Below are positions 37,347-46,112 of a stretch of DNA of 64,000 nt, in pieces. The stretch is from Pseudomonas sp. ANT_H4. GTDB lineage: Bacteria > Pseudomonadota > Gammaproteobacteria > Pseudomonadales > Pseudomonadaceae. The notes under the pieces are model-generated. The model saw only the letters and a program-made list of their open reading frames with translations. It made no database searches and was not told the DNA's origin. Where the stretch lies: the NCBI RefSeq assembly GCF_008369295.1, contig NZ_VOBG01000020.1, forward strand, positions 32,291 to 96,290. The letters run 5' to 3'. The stretch's first letter is position 1; the number at the start of each line of letters is the position of its first letter. Position numbers and translations under genes: made by a program.

Positions 37347-38188
37347 AGAGGTTTCCTTGTTGGGGCCGGCTTGGCGGAGGTGGCGTCGGTCTCAAAGTGT
37401 TCCATGGCGCGGGCCAGGCTGGCCTGGGACAGTTCGCCCAGGTGACTGTTGATCAGGCGTCCGTCGGGTTGATAAAACAGCGTGGTCGGCAAGGCCATGG
37501 AGCCTACGGCCTGGCCGAGGCGGCCACTGGCGTCGAACAGTACGTTGTCCAGGTTCAGGCCCTGGGTGGCCAGGTAGGTGATGACGCTTTGCATGCTTTC
37601 GGCCTGGTTGACGAACAGAAAGGTCACGTCAGGCCGTTGTTTCTGGGCGTTTTCCAGCACGGGCATTTCCCGTCGGCACGGCGGGCACCAGGTGGCCCAG
37701 AGGTTGATCACCAGTGGCCCGCCCTGATAGTCGGCCAGTTGCACGGTTTCACCATTGGCGTTGCGCAGGCTGATGTCCGGCAGGCGCGTGCCTTTTTCAT
37801 AGATGTTCAGGGAGAAGCTGGTCAGCGCCCAGAATGCGAGCCCGGTGATCACCCCGGCGCTCAACGGTTTGCGCAGGGCCGGGCGACGCCAGCCCCACAG
37901 CAGCGCACCGAGCACCAGCACGATACCCCCCGGCCAGGCGAGAAAGCCGCCGTCGCGCAGGTCGATGATTTGCAGCGGGTCGTCACGGTAGTACGCCCAG
38001 TACATCAGCACAAAGCTGATGCGTGCGCTCAACATACCCAGCAGGAACAGGCTGAACAGTACCGATTCCGGGTTCTCGCCACCGCGCTTGGCCACACGCC
38101 AGCCCACCAGTGTGGCGAGGATCAGCGCACTGATCAGCAACAGATGGTTCAATGCGATGGCAAAGGTGCCGATGGTGAAGGTCAGCAT
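37322..38188 (-). CDS. Membrane-anchored TlpA-like thioredoxin with Lgt-like membrane part
   Basis: The 288-residue protein has about four membrane helices in residues 1-125 and a periplasmic thioredoxin domain (about 133-270) with active site WCPPC and cis-Pro ALPTT. The membrane part has SARISFVLMYWAYY and DGGFLAWPGGIVLV, resembling prolipoprotein diacylglyceryl transferase (Lgt), but it is short and unlikely to be active. A Cys-containing tail ends the protein. It probably passes electrons from DsbD to periplasmic targets. It sits between dsbD and dsbG, overlapping both neighbours (1 and 25 bases). Confidence 0.85.
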   Translation of the reverse strand: MLTFTIGTFAIALNHLLLISALILATLVGWRVAKRGGENPESVLFSLFLLGMLSARISFVLMYWAYYRDDPLQIIDLRDGGFLAWPGGIVLVLGALLWGWRRPALRKPLSAGVITGLAFWALTSFSLNIYEKGTRLPDISLRNANGETVQLADYQGGPLVINLWATWCPPCRREMPVLENAQKQRPDVTFLFVNQAESMQSVITYLATQGLNLDNVLFDASGRLGQAVGSMALPTTLFYQPDGRLINSHLGELSQASLARAMEHFETDATSAKPAPTRKPLCPASATC

Positions 38189-39918
38189 CAGAGGGCGTCC
38201 CGGGTCTGGGTCCAGCGTTGCAGGAAGGTCTCGGCGTTCACTTCACCAGTGATGCGCTGGCTGCGGCGCTCCTCACCGTCGGGGGCGATCCAGACGAAGC
38301 TCGGTGGCCCCGGCACCTTGTAGCGCCCCAGCAGTTCGCGGCTGGCGGCGTTGTCGGCGGTGACGTCCAGGCGCAGCAGGCGCACGTCCTTGAGGGCGGT
38401 CAGCACTTCGGGTTTGCCGAATACCTGTTTTTCCATGATCTTGCACGACACGCACCAGTCGGCGTAGTAGTCCAGCAGCACCCATTGGCCCTGGGCCTTG
38501 GCGCTGTCCAGTTGGCTTTGCAGTGCGGTCGGGTTGTTGATTGTGGTGAAGGCGTCATGGGCCGTCGGTGCGCTGGCGCCCCGCGAACCGCTGTAGACCT
38601 TCAGTGGTTGCCACAGGTCATCGCTGCCTCCGGCCGCGCCCACCACCAACATGCCACCCCATAGCCCCAGCACCAGTGAGCCGGCGCCCAGGACCATGGA
38701 GACACGTCCGTAATCGCGGGCCAGCCGCCAGCCGCAGTAGGCCATGACCAGCGCCAGCACACCCCACAAACCAAGCCACAGGGTTTCACCTACCACCGGC
38801 CGGATCATCAGCACCGCCGTGGCGAGGAACAGGAAGCCGAAGATGCCCTTGAGCACGTTCATCCAGGTGCCGGGTTTGGGCAGGAAGCGATTGCCCACGG
38901 TCACCAGCAACAACAGCGGTATACCGATGCCGATGCCCATGGCAAACAGAATCAAGCCGCCGTGCAGGGCGTTGCCGCTCTGGGCGATATACAGCAGGGC
39001 GCCAGCCAGGGGCGCGGTCATGCACGGGCCCACCAGCAGGCCGGACAAGGCGCCCAGCACCCCGGCACCGATCAGGCTGCCGCCGTTTTGCTTACGGCTG
39101 GCGTTATCCAGGCGATCACGCAGGAACGCCGGCAATTGCAGCTCGAAGAAACCGAACATCGGTAGGGCCAGGATCACAAACAGCGCGGCGAAGCTGCCGA
39201 GGATCCACGGTGTTTGCAACAAGGCGGCCAGGTTGGCGCCCAACAGGGCGGCCAGCACGCCCAGCGCGGCATAGATCAGCGCCATGCACACCACGTAGCT
39301 GGTGGCCATGGCAAACCCGCGCCGCGGGCTGGCGCCGCTGCCGACTACCAGCCCGGCGAGGATCGGCAGCATCGGCAAGGAGCAGGGGGCGAAGGCCAGC
39401 AACAGGCCCAGGCCGAAGAACACCAGCAGGCTCCAGCCCAGGCTGCGTTGTTGCAGCCCGCTGGCCAGGCTCTGGTCCTGGGCTTCACTGGTGGCAGCGA
39501 CGGCGGGGTTGCCGCCCAGGTCGACGGTGAGCGATTGCGGCGGGTAGCACAGGCCGGCATCGGCGCAGCCTTGCCAGCCGAGCTTGACCTGGCCGGTAGC
39601 GCCTGCCGGAATCTTCACTTCAAGGCCCTGGCGATAGACTTGCTGCTCACCGAAGAACTCGTCACTGTGGGATTCGCCTTCCGGCAACACCGGCTTTTCG
39701 GCCAGGCCGTCGAACTTCATGCGCTGCTGGTACAGGTAATAACCGTCGGCAATCTGCCAATACAACTGGGTTTCGCCGGAAGCCAGGCGTTCAGAGGTAA
39801 AGGTGAAGGCTTTGCCCACCGGGAGGAAATCGGGTTTGGTCTCGAAAGGATTGTTACCAGGTGCGGCCTGGGCGAATCCAGCGAACAATACCAGCAGGAA
39901 GATAAACAAATGCCGCAT
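38188..39918 (-). CDS. dsbD: Thiol:disulfide interchange protein DsbD
   Basis: From the ATG at 39918 (TTG at 39924 rejected; AAGG site fits the ATG) the protein has 576 residues: signal peptide, periplasmic DsbD-alpha domain with the Cys pair in CADAGLC, about eight membrane helices with redox Cys in AFAPCSLPMLPILAG and GPCMTAPLAG, and a C-terminal thioredoxin domain with ADWCVSCK. It carries electrons from cytoplasmic thioredoxin to DsbG and the TlpA-like protein. It is the first gene of the operon and is divergent from the response regulator. Confidence 0.93.
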   Translation of the reverse strand: MRHLFIFLLVLFAGFAQAAPGNNPFETKPDFLPVGKAFTFTSERLASGETQLYWQIADGYYLYQQRMKFDGLAEKPVLPEGESHSDEFFGEQQVYRQGLEVKIPAGATGQVKLGWQGCADAGLCYPPQSLTVDLGGNPAVAATSEAQDQSLASGLQQRSLGWSLLVFFGLGLLLAFAPCSLPMLPILAGLVVGSGASPRRGFAMATSYVVCMALIYAALGVLAALLGANLAALLQTPWILGSFAALFVILALPMFGFFELQLPAFLRDRLDNASRKQNGGSLIGAGVLGALSGLLVGPCMTAPLAGALLYIAQSGNALHGGLILFAMGIGIGIPLLLLVTVGNRFLPKPGTWMNVLKGIFGFLFLATAVLMIRPVVGETLWLGLWGVLALVMAYCGWRLARDYGRVSMVLGAGSLVLGLWGGMLVVGAAGGSDDLWQPLKVYSGSRGASAPTAHDAFTTINNPTALQSQLDSAKAQGQWVLLDYYADWCVSCKIMEKQVFGKPEVLTALKDVRLLRLDVTADNAASRELLGRYKVPGPPSFVWIAPDGEERRSQRITGEVNAETFLQRWTQTRDAL

Positions 39919-39964
39919 GGTCAAGCCTTAGTTCGATGCAAGAGGGCACACAATGTGTGGTGTT

Positions 39965-40008
39965 GATTAACCGATGATTAACCGATGATTAACCGATGAT
40001 TAACCGGG
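39965..40008. repeat. Four 11-bp direct repeats (GATTAACCGAT) between dsbD and the response regulator
   Basis: The unit GATTAACCGAT is repeated at 39965, 39976 and 39987, with a fourth copy at 39998 ending in GGG. TTAA recurs with an exact 11-base period, one helical turn, as in tandem sites of OmpR/PhoB- and QseB/PmrA-type regulators. It lies about 50 bases before dsbD and 100 before the regulator gene, so it is the likely binding site of that regulator. Confidence 0.85.
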
Positions 40009-40111
40009 GTTATTCTAAGGTGTACGGATTTTCTGATGCTGCCCTTATCAAGGGCATAATGCGCGCTTAATCCGCCGGTCTTCTAATCACTATTTTTGCA
40101 AAGGGCTCACC

Positions 40112-40792
40112 ATGCATGTACTGGTCTGTGAAGACGATGAGCTGATCGCCAGTGGCATTGTTGCCGGCCTCAGCGCCCAGGGCCTGACGGTCGAGCGCGT
40201 CGGCACCGCCGCCGCTGCCCGGGCGATGCTCAAGGTGGCTGAATTTGACGTGATGGTACTCGACCTCGGCCTGCCGGATGAAGACGGCCTGAAACTGTTG
40301 CAGCAACTGCGTAGCCAGGGCCTGGAAATTCCGGTGTTGATCCTCACGGCGCGGGACTCGGTGACCAATCGCGTCGATGGCCTGCAGGCCGGTGCCGACG
40401 ATTACCTGCTTAAGCCGTTCGACCTGCGCGAGCTTGCAGCACGCCTGCACACCTTGTTGCGACGGGTCGCCGGGCGCAGCGTCAACCTGATCGAACATGG
40501 CCGCCTGAGCTACAACCCCAGCAGCCGAGAAACCCTGCTCGGCGGCCAGCCGGTGGACCTGTCCCGCCGTGAGCAAGCGCTGTTGCAGGCCTTGCTGCAA
40601 AACCCTGGCCGGGTGCTGTCCAGCGAGCAGCTCAAAGACAGCGTCTACGGGCTTAATGATGAACTGGAAAGCAACGCCTTGAACGTGCATATCCACCACC
40701 TGCGGCGCAAATTGGGCAATGGCATCGTCGAGACCGTGCGCGGCCTGGGCTATCGCTTGGGCCCGGCTAATGGTGGAGAGGACGCTTCGTGA
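40112..40792 (+). CDS. OmpR-family response regulator, QseB/PmrA-like (PA2479-type)
   Basis: The 226-residue protein has a receiver domain with D8-D9, phospho-acceptor Asp51 (MVLDLGLPDEDG) and Lys in LKPF, followed by a winged-helix domain (LSRREQALLQALL, ALNVHIHHLRRKLG, RGLGYRLG). The sequence resembles QseB/PmrA-type regulators. It overlaps the kinase gene by four bases. The divergent dsb operon and the intervening iterons make dsb genes and its own promoter the likely targets. Confidence 0.92.
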   Translation: MHVLVCEDDELIASGIVAGLSAQGLTVERVGTAAAARAMLKVAEFDVMVLDLGLPDEDGLKLLQQLRSQGLEIPVLILTARDSVTNRVDGLQAGADDYLLKPFDLRELAARLHTLLRRVAGRSVNLIEHGRLSYNPSSRETLLGGQPVDLSRREQALLQALLQNPGRVLSSEQLKDSVYGLNDELESNALNVHIHHLRRKLGNGIVETVRGLGYRLGPANGGEDAS

Positions 40793-42111
40793 TGAGCTTG
40801 CGCCTGCGGCTGACCTTCAAGCTGGGCGCCGCCTTTGTGCTGATCTGGGCCCTGGCAGCGGCCTGGATGCTCAACGACCTGCGCAACCAGATGATGTTCT
40901 CCCTGGATCAGCGGCTGGTGGCCTCGGCGCGCATGGTGGCGGGGTTGATGGAACAATTGCCGGAACTCGCGAGCAAGGGTGAGGGCACACATCTGAGCGC
41001 CGAGCAACTGAATGTTCCTGGCGGCATGGCGTGCCAGGTCAGTTCCTTGCGCGGGGAAATTCTGGCCCGCAGCCACACCACGCCTGATCAGGGCCTGGAG
41101 TCCCAGAAGAGCGGCTTTCGCGATCAGATGATTGACGGCACGGTCTGGCGCAGTTTCACCCTGGCTCGTGGAGATTTATTTATCACCACCGCCGACCGTC
41201 AAGTGGAGCGCGAAGCCTTGAACATGTCGATCCTGCTGGCGGCGTCGGTGCCCGTCGGCGTGGCGCTGCTGGGCTGCCTGTGCCTGTTGTGGCTGGGCAT
41301 CGGCCAGAGTCTGCTGCCGCTCAACCGTATGCGCGACGCCTTGATGCGCCGCAGCGCCGATTCCCTGGAACCGTTGCAGATTCATCCGCTGCCCAGCGAG
41401 CTCAAACCTCTGCTCGACACCCAAAACCTGCTGTTGCAGCGCATCGCCAAGACCATCGAGCGCGAGCGGCGCCTGACCGGCGACGCCGCCCACGAACTGC
41501 GCAGCCCGCTGACGGCGATCAAGACCCACCTGCAAGTGGCGCGCATGACCGACGGTGCGGCCCGCGACCAGTCCCTGGCCCACGCCGAGGAGGGCGCCGA
41601 CCGTCTGCACCACACCCTTGAGCAATTGCTGTTGCTGGCGCGTGTCGAGGGCAGCCTGTCATTTGACGACGGTTTGCAGTCGAGTGCCGAGCAAGTGGCG
41701 CGTCTGGCGATTCAGGACGCCAATGCCGGGGACAATCGGCGGATCGACCTGATCCTGCCGGACAATGTGTCCGAGGCCCCGGTGGAAATGCCGGTGGGCC
41801 TGGCCGTTGCCGCCTTGCGCAACTTGCTGGATAACGCCTTGCGCCATACGCCGGCAGATACGCGGGTGGAGCTGAGCGTATTTACCGCCGCCGACAGTGT
41901 GGTGTTCCGCGTGCGCGACCATGGAGCGCCGATTTCCAGTGAAGACTTGCAACACTTGACCCAACGCTTCTGGCGCAACGGCAACAGCGCCGGTTGTGGC
42001 CTGGGGCTGGCGATTGTGCAGGCTATCGTGCAGCGCTGCTCTTGCTCGCTGAAGTTCGACAGCCAGGCTGATGGCCTGCGCGTCGACCTGGGGATGCCGC
42101 TGCGGCGCTGA
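40789..42111 (+). CDS. QseC-like sensor histidine kinase (PA2480-type)
   Basis: The 440-residue kinase has membrane helices at about 10-28 and 145-165 around a periplasmic sensor, a HisKA domain with His235 (GDAAHELRSPLTAIK), and a HATPase domain with N-box NLLDNALRHTP and G-box GCGLGLAIVQ. It has a GTG/ATG-proximal start overlapping the regulator gene. The signal is unknown; control of a disulfide operon suggests envelope redox or metal stress, but this is inference. Confidence 0.9.
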   Translation: MMSLRLRLTFKLGAAFVLIWALAAAWMLNDLRNQMMFSLDQRLVASARMVAGLMEQLPELASKGEGTHLSAEQLNVPGGMACQVSSLRGEILARSHTTPDQGLESQKSGFRDQMIDGTVWRSFTLARGDLFITTADRQVEREALNMSILLAASVPVGVALLGCLCLLWLGIGQSLLPLNRMRDALMRRSADSLEPLQIHPLPSELKPLLDTQNLLLQRIAKTIERERRLTGDAAHELRSPLTAIKTHLQVARMTDGAARDQSLAHAEEGADRLHHTLEQLLLLARVEGSLSFDDGLQSSAEQVARLAIQDANAGDNRRIDLILPDNVSEAPVEMPVGLAVAALRNLLDNALRHTPADTRVELSVFTAADSVVFRVRDHGAPISSEDLQHLTQRFWRNGNSAGCGLGLAIVQAIVQRCSCSLKFDSQADGLRVDLGMPLRR

Positions 42112-42356
42112 CAGCTGCTTTTCAAAAAGCCACACACCAAAAATAGTTACCGCCATTTTCCGACCCCGTTCGGTTCTAGCGACATCCTCGGGCGTTCCAG
42201 ATGCACTTTTGGCCCACCGATTATTGCGGGCGGATGGACACTGAAACCTGCGCGATTCTTTATGCGTTGAATGAAAAATACACGGGCAGTTGAGGAAAAT
42301 TCTCACATTTCTGTAGGTGTCTAGTTCTTTAGCGGTGGGTTTTAACGCTGCGGGTG

Positions 42357-42380
42357 TAAATCCTCTCCTTGTTGATGCGT
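42357..42380 (+). promoter_or_regulatory. PvdS-dependent promoter (IS box) of pvdH-mbtH
   Basis: TAAAT at 42357-42361 and CGT at 42378-42380 are exactly 16 bases apart. It lies about 100 bases before pvdH. The rest of the 366-base gap after the kinase gene (42112-42356) holds nothing else I could identify. Confidence 0.87.
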
Positions 42381-42477
42381 TTCCAGAACAGGAAATCCGT
42401 GCGCATGCCCTCCTGGGGCCTGGCGCTGACGGGTTGGCAGTTTGGTCACCATCATCAGCGTATTGAGGGGTCGAGAG

Positions 42478-43890
42478 ATGTCAGTCGCTACCAGCCGTAC
42501 TGAAGATTTGCAGGTGTGTGTCAGCCCACAGCCTGCGGAAATACTCTATCAGTTCGATGATTCACCGCTGTTGGCCCGCCAGCGCCAGCAGGAGTCCAAC
42601 GCCCGCAGTTATCCTCGACGCATTCCCCTGGCCCTCAAGCGGGCGCGGGGGATTTATGTCGAAGACGTCGAAGGTCGTAGTTTCATCGACTGCCTGGCCG
42701 GTGCAGGCACCCTGGCGCTGGGTCACAACCATCCGGTGGTAATCGAGGCGATCCAGCAGGTGCTGATCGATGAATTGCCCTTGCACACCCTGGACCTGAC
42801 CACGCCGGTCAAGGACCAGTTTGTCCAGGACCTGTTCGGGCTGCTGCCGGCGGAGTTGGCGCGGGAAGCGAAGATTCAATTCTGCGGCCCGACCGGCACC
42901 GATGCGGTGGAGGCCGCGCTGAAACTGGTACGCACGGCTACCGGCCGCAGCACGGTGTTGTCGTTCCAGGGCGGTTATCACGGCATGAGCCAGGGTGCGC
43001 TGAGCCTGATGGGTAGCCTGGGGCCGAAAAAGCCCCTCGGCGCCTTGCTGGCTAATGGTGTGCAGTTCTTGCCGTTTCCCTATGACTATCGCTGTCCGTT
43101 CGGTCTGGGCGGTGCGCAAGGGGTCAAGGTTAACCTGCACTATCTGGAAAACCTGCTCAATGACCCGGAAGCAGGCGTGTTGCTGCCAGCGGCGGTGATC
43201 GTCGAAGTGGTCCAGGGCGAAGGCGGCGTGATCCCGGCGGACCTTGACTGGCTGCGCGGCCTGCGGCGGATTACCGAACAGGCCGGTGTGGCCTTGATCG
43301 TCGATGAAATTCAGAGCGGTTTCGGTCGTACCGGCAAGATGTTTGCTTTCGAACATGCCGGCATTATTCCGGATGTGGTGGTGCTGTCCAAGGCCATCGG
43401 TGGCAGTTTGCCGCTGGCGGTGGTGGTCTATCGCGATTGGCTTGACACCTGGCTGCCGGGGGCCCACGCCGGGACCTTCCGCGGCAATCAGATGGCCATG
43501 GCCGCAGGTTCGGCGGTGATGCGCTACCTCAAGGAACACAGCATTCCTGATCACGCAGCGGCCATGGGCGAGCGCCTCGGTGAGCATCTGCGCATCCTGC
43601 AGTGCGACTTCCCTCACATGGGCGATATTCGCGGCCGTGGCCTGATGCTTGGCGTGGAACTGGTGGACCCGAACGACACGCCGGATACCCAGGGGCATCC
43701 GCCCGTTCATCGGCAATTGGCGCCGCTGGTGCAGCGTGAATGCCTCAAGCGCGGGTTGATCCTTGAGCTGGGTGGGCGCCATGGCAGCGTGGTGCGTTTC
43801 CTGCCGCCGCTGGTCATCACGGCCTCAGAAATCGACCGGGTGGCGGAGATTTTTGGCCGTGCCCTGAAGGCGGCGGTGGCCAGCCTCTAA
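42478..43890 (+). CDS. pvdH: L-2,4-diaminobutyrate:2-oxoglutarate aminotransferase PvdH
   Basis: The ATG at 42478 follows a GAGGGG site; the frame extends to 42442 without one. The 470-residue class-III aminotransferase shows GRSFIDCLAGAGTLALGHNHP, FCGPTGTDAVEAALKL, DEIQSGFGRTGKMFAFEH and the PLP Lys in VVLSKAIGGS. It makes diaminobutyrate from aspartate semialdehyde and glutamate, the third residue loaded by PvdL. A perfect PvdS box drives it and the MbtH gene 81 bases downstream. Confidence 0.95.
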   Translation: MSVATSRTEDLQVCVSPQPAEILYQFDDSPLLARQRQQESNARSYPRRIPLALKRARGIYVEDVEGRSFIDCLAGAGTLALGHNHPVVIEAIQQVLIDELPLHTLDLTTPVKDQFVQDLFGLLPAELAREAKIQFCGPTGTDAVEAALKLVRTATGRSTVLSFQGGYHGMSQGALSLMGSLGPKKPLGALLANGVQFLPFPYDYRCPFGLGGAQGVKVNLHYLENLLNDPEAGVLLPAAVIVEVVQGEGGVIPADLDWLRGLRRITEQAGVALIVDEIQSGFGRTGKMFAFEHAGIIPDVVVLSKAIGGSLPLAVVVYRDWLDTWLPGAHAGTFRGNQMAMAAGSAVMRYLKEHSIPDHAAAMGERLGEHLRILQCDFPHMGDIRGRGLMLGVELVDPNDTPDTQGHPPVHRQLAPLVQRECLKRGLILELGGRHGSVVRFLPPLVITASEIDRVAEIFGRALKAAVASL

Positions 43891-43971
43891 TTTTTCCAGG
43901 TGGCGGTACGTTTCTATTACATCAGTGTTGCGCGTGGTGCGCAGCCAGCCTTTCAGCGACGGAGAACAGCA

Positions 43972-44196
43972 ATGACCTCAGTATTTGACCGCGAAGACAT
44001 CCTCTTTCAGGTGGTGGTCAACCATGAAGAACAGTATTCCATCTGGCCTGACTACAAGGCTGTGCCACAGGGTTGGCGCACCGTGGGTAAAAGCGGAATG
44101 AAGAAAGAATGCCTGGCCTACATCGAAGAGGTGTGGACCGATATGCGTCCGCTGAGCTTGCGCCAAAAGATGGACAGCCAGGTGGTTGCTGGCTGA
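43972..44196 (+). CDS. MbtH-like protein
   Basis: Starting at the ATG at 43972 (GGAG site) the protein is 74 residues and shows the MbtH signature: NHEEQYSIWPDYKAVPQGWR and a downstream CLAYIEEVWTDMRP with the conserved Trp residues. MbtH proteins bind A domains of NRPSs and allow their folding and activity. It corresponds to PA2412 and lies downstream of pvdH, probably in one transcript. Confidence 0.95.
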   Translation: MTSVFDREDILFQVVVNHEEQYSIWPDYKAVPQGWRTVGKSGMKKECLAYIEEVWTDMRPLSLRQKMDSQVVAG

Positions 44197-44204
44197 AATG
44201 ATCA

Positions 44205-44225
44205 TTCCCACGCAGAGCGTGGGAA
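44205..44225. repeat. REP-type hairpin between convergent mbtH and fpvF
   Basis: TTCCCACGC-AGA-GCGTGGGAA is a perfect nine-pair stem with a three-base loop. It belongs to a repeat sequence common in Pseudomonas and probably ends or protects transcripts from both sides. Confidence 0.75.
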
Positions 44226-44253
44226 CGCTCTCAACTGTACTTGCGTATCAGGC

Positions 44254-45213
44254 TCAGGGTGCCAGCGCCTTGATCACCTGATCCATATTCCCTTCCAGCT
44301 CCGCCACCGGATCGGCACCGTCGGTGCTTAACACCAACAACTGTGAGCCACCGGCACTGATTGCCGCTTTCACCGCCTCTGCGGGCTGGCGATGATGCAG
44401 CACCAGCGCCACGTCGTTGTCTTTCAGGGTGGCACTCAACTGCTGTAGCGCCTCAGCCGTCCATTCGGTATCTGCCCGCACGTCGGTGCTGACCAATTCC
44501 AAATTCAACCCGCTGACCAGATAACCAAAATGATCGCTCAGGCTGACCACACTCAGGTTGTCGGCCTTGCCCAGTCGCGCCTCGCTTTCTGCGCTGAGCT
44601 TGAGCAGGCGTTGCTTGAGGCTGGCCAGGTTGCTGTCGATCTGCGCCTTGGCGTCCGGCGCCAGGCGGCCCAGGTCGGCGGCCATCACATCGGCCATGCG
44701 GCCCAGGTTGTTGCTGGCTTGCCACGGCTGGCTGTTCAGGCCATCGACAGAGCCCGGTTGCACGGCGATCCCCGGCAGACCGCCGTCCACCGGGCGCGCG
44801 GCGTCGACCTCGACGATGCGGATATTGCTGCGCCGGGCTACCGGATACAGCGGGTCATCCGGCCACAGCGAGCGCAGGCCGATGGCTGCGTCGGCGTCGA
44901 GGGCCAGGGTGTGCAGCGCCGGGGCGCCGCGACCGGTGAAGTAGGCGGTCTGGCGAGAGCCGGGCAGGTTCGCTGGCGCCGCTCGTTCAAGGGTCACGTG
45001 GGTGCCTTTGAGCAAGGCTTCGGCCAGGCCGTAGGTGATTGGCAATGCAGCCAGGACCTTCACCGGCTTTGTCGTTTTGGCCTTGTTGAGGGCGGCATGG
45101 CCAACCCCTTGGTTGGCGGCGATTTGCAGCGGTTTGAAGCCGTCGGCGGCCAACAGTGGGGTGCTGATCAAGTAAGCGATGGCCAAGGCCAGCGGGCGTA
45201 GAGCAAGGCGCAT
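44254..45213 (-). CDS. fpvF: Periplasmic metal/siderophore-binding protein FpvF
   Basis: The ATG at 45213 gives 319 residues with a signal peptide (MRLALRPLALAIAYLISTPLL...). The body is a ZnuA/cluster-9-type binding protein (VKVLAALPITYGLAEALLKG, RNSNIR-like helix, YLVSGLNLELV) that lacks the His-rich loop of zinc binders. In P. aeruginosa FpvF pairs with FpvC to bind ferripyoverdine in the periplasm. It is the last gene of the fpv operon and overlaps fpvE by one base. Confidence 0.88.
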   Translation of the reverse strand: MRLALRPLALAIAYLISTPLLAADGFKPLQIAANQGVGHAALNKAKTTKPVKVLAALPITYGLAEALLKGTHVTLERAAPANLPGSRQTAYFTGRGAPALHTLALDADAAIGLRSLWPDDPLYPVARRSNIRIVEVDAARPVDGGLPGIAVQPGSVDGLNSQPWQASNNLGRMADVMAADLGRLAPDAKAQIDSNLASLKQRLLKLSAESEARLGKADNLSVVSLSDHFGYLVSGLNLELVSTDVRADTEWTAEALQQLSATLKDNDVALVLHHRQPAEAVKAAISAGGSQLLVLSTDGADPVAELEGNMDQVIKALAP

Positions 45214-46112
45214 TATCCGAGATTCCCTTTCAGGCTGGGGACCGTGCCGCGCGCGATGGCGGCGAGGGCGAAGGCGATACCGGCGACCAGAATGATCGCA
45301 GCACCGGACGGGATGGGCAGGTCGAAGATGATCGGCAACAGAATCCCACATAGGGTACTGATCGTGGCAATCACCACCGAGATCCAGAAGAAGCCCTTGA
45401 GGGACTGGCTCAGCAAGCGCGCGGCGGCGGCCGGGATCACCAGCAGGGCGCCCACCAGGATCGCGCCGATCACCTTGACCGCAGCCACGGTGATTAGCGT
45501 CACCAGGATCACGAACAGGTAATCCAGGGTCTTCACCGCCACACCGCGCACAGCGGCCAGTTGCGGGTTGAAGCTGGCGAGCATGATGCGGTTGTACAGC
45601 GGCAGGGCCAGGGCCATCACCAGGGAGCCGACCACCGCCAGCACCAGCAGGTCATTACCGTTAACCGTCAGCACCGAACCAAACAGCACGTTTTCCAGAA
45701 TATGCACATTGATCTTGCCCGCGAGAATCAGCAGCAGGCTCGCTCCCAGGGCCAGGGATACTGAAAGGAATACGCCGATCAACGTATCCGGCGCCAGCCC
45801 TGTGCGGTTGCGCAGGTAGTTGAGCAGGATGCCGAACAATAGGCAGTAGCCGAACAAGCTGCCATAAGGCCCGGTGTAGGGTTCCCCCAGCAGAATGCCC
45901 ACGGCCACGCCGGTCAGCGCGGCATGGCCGACGGCTTCAGAAAAGAACGCAAAGCGCTTGACCACCACCAGGGTGCCCAAACCGCCCAGCACCGGGCCGA
46001 TCAGCAGCCCGGCCAACAATGCGTTGACCACGAAGCCATAGGCCAGCGCTTCCGGCAGATACCCGGAAGACGCCCAGCCCTGGACCATCAGGCGAAAGGC
46101 TTCGTAGCTCAT
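45213..46112 (-). CDS. fpvE: ABC transporter permease FpvE
   Basis: The 299-residue protein is an ABC-3 (zinc/manganese type) permease with about eight helices, including AVGHAALTGVAVGILLG and the long VILVTLITVAAVKVIGAILV segment. With FpvD it forms the inner-membrane importer linked to iron release from pyoverdine. It overlaps fpvD by four bases. Confidence 0.93.
   Translation of the reverse strand: MSYEAFRLMVQGWASSGYLPEALAYGFVVNALLAGLLIGPVLGGLGTLVVVKRFAFFSEAVGHAALTGVAVGILLGEPYTGPYGSLFGYCLLFGILLNYLRNRTGLAPDTLIGVFLSVSLALGASLLLILAGKINVHILENVLFGSVLTVNGNDLLVLAVVGSLVMALALPLYNRIMLASFNPQLAAVRGVAVKTLDYLFVILVTLITVAAVKVIGAILVGALLVIPAAAARLLSQSLKGFFWISVVIATISTLCGILLPIIFDLPIPSGAAIILVAGIAFALAAIARGTVPSLKGNLG

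Noticed and set aside
39965..40008. Four direct repeats as a mini CRISPR array
   Set aside because: The 11-base units are adjacent with no spacers and no cas genes are present; a regulator binding array fits better.
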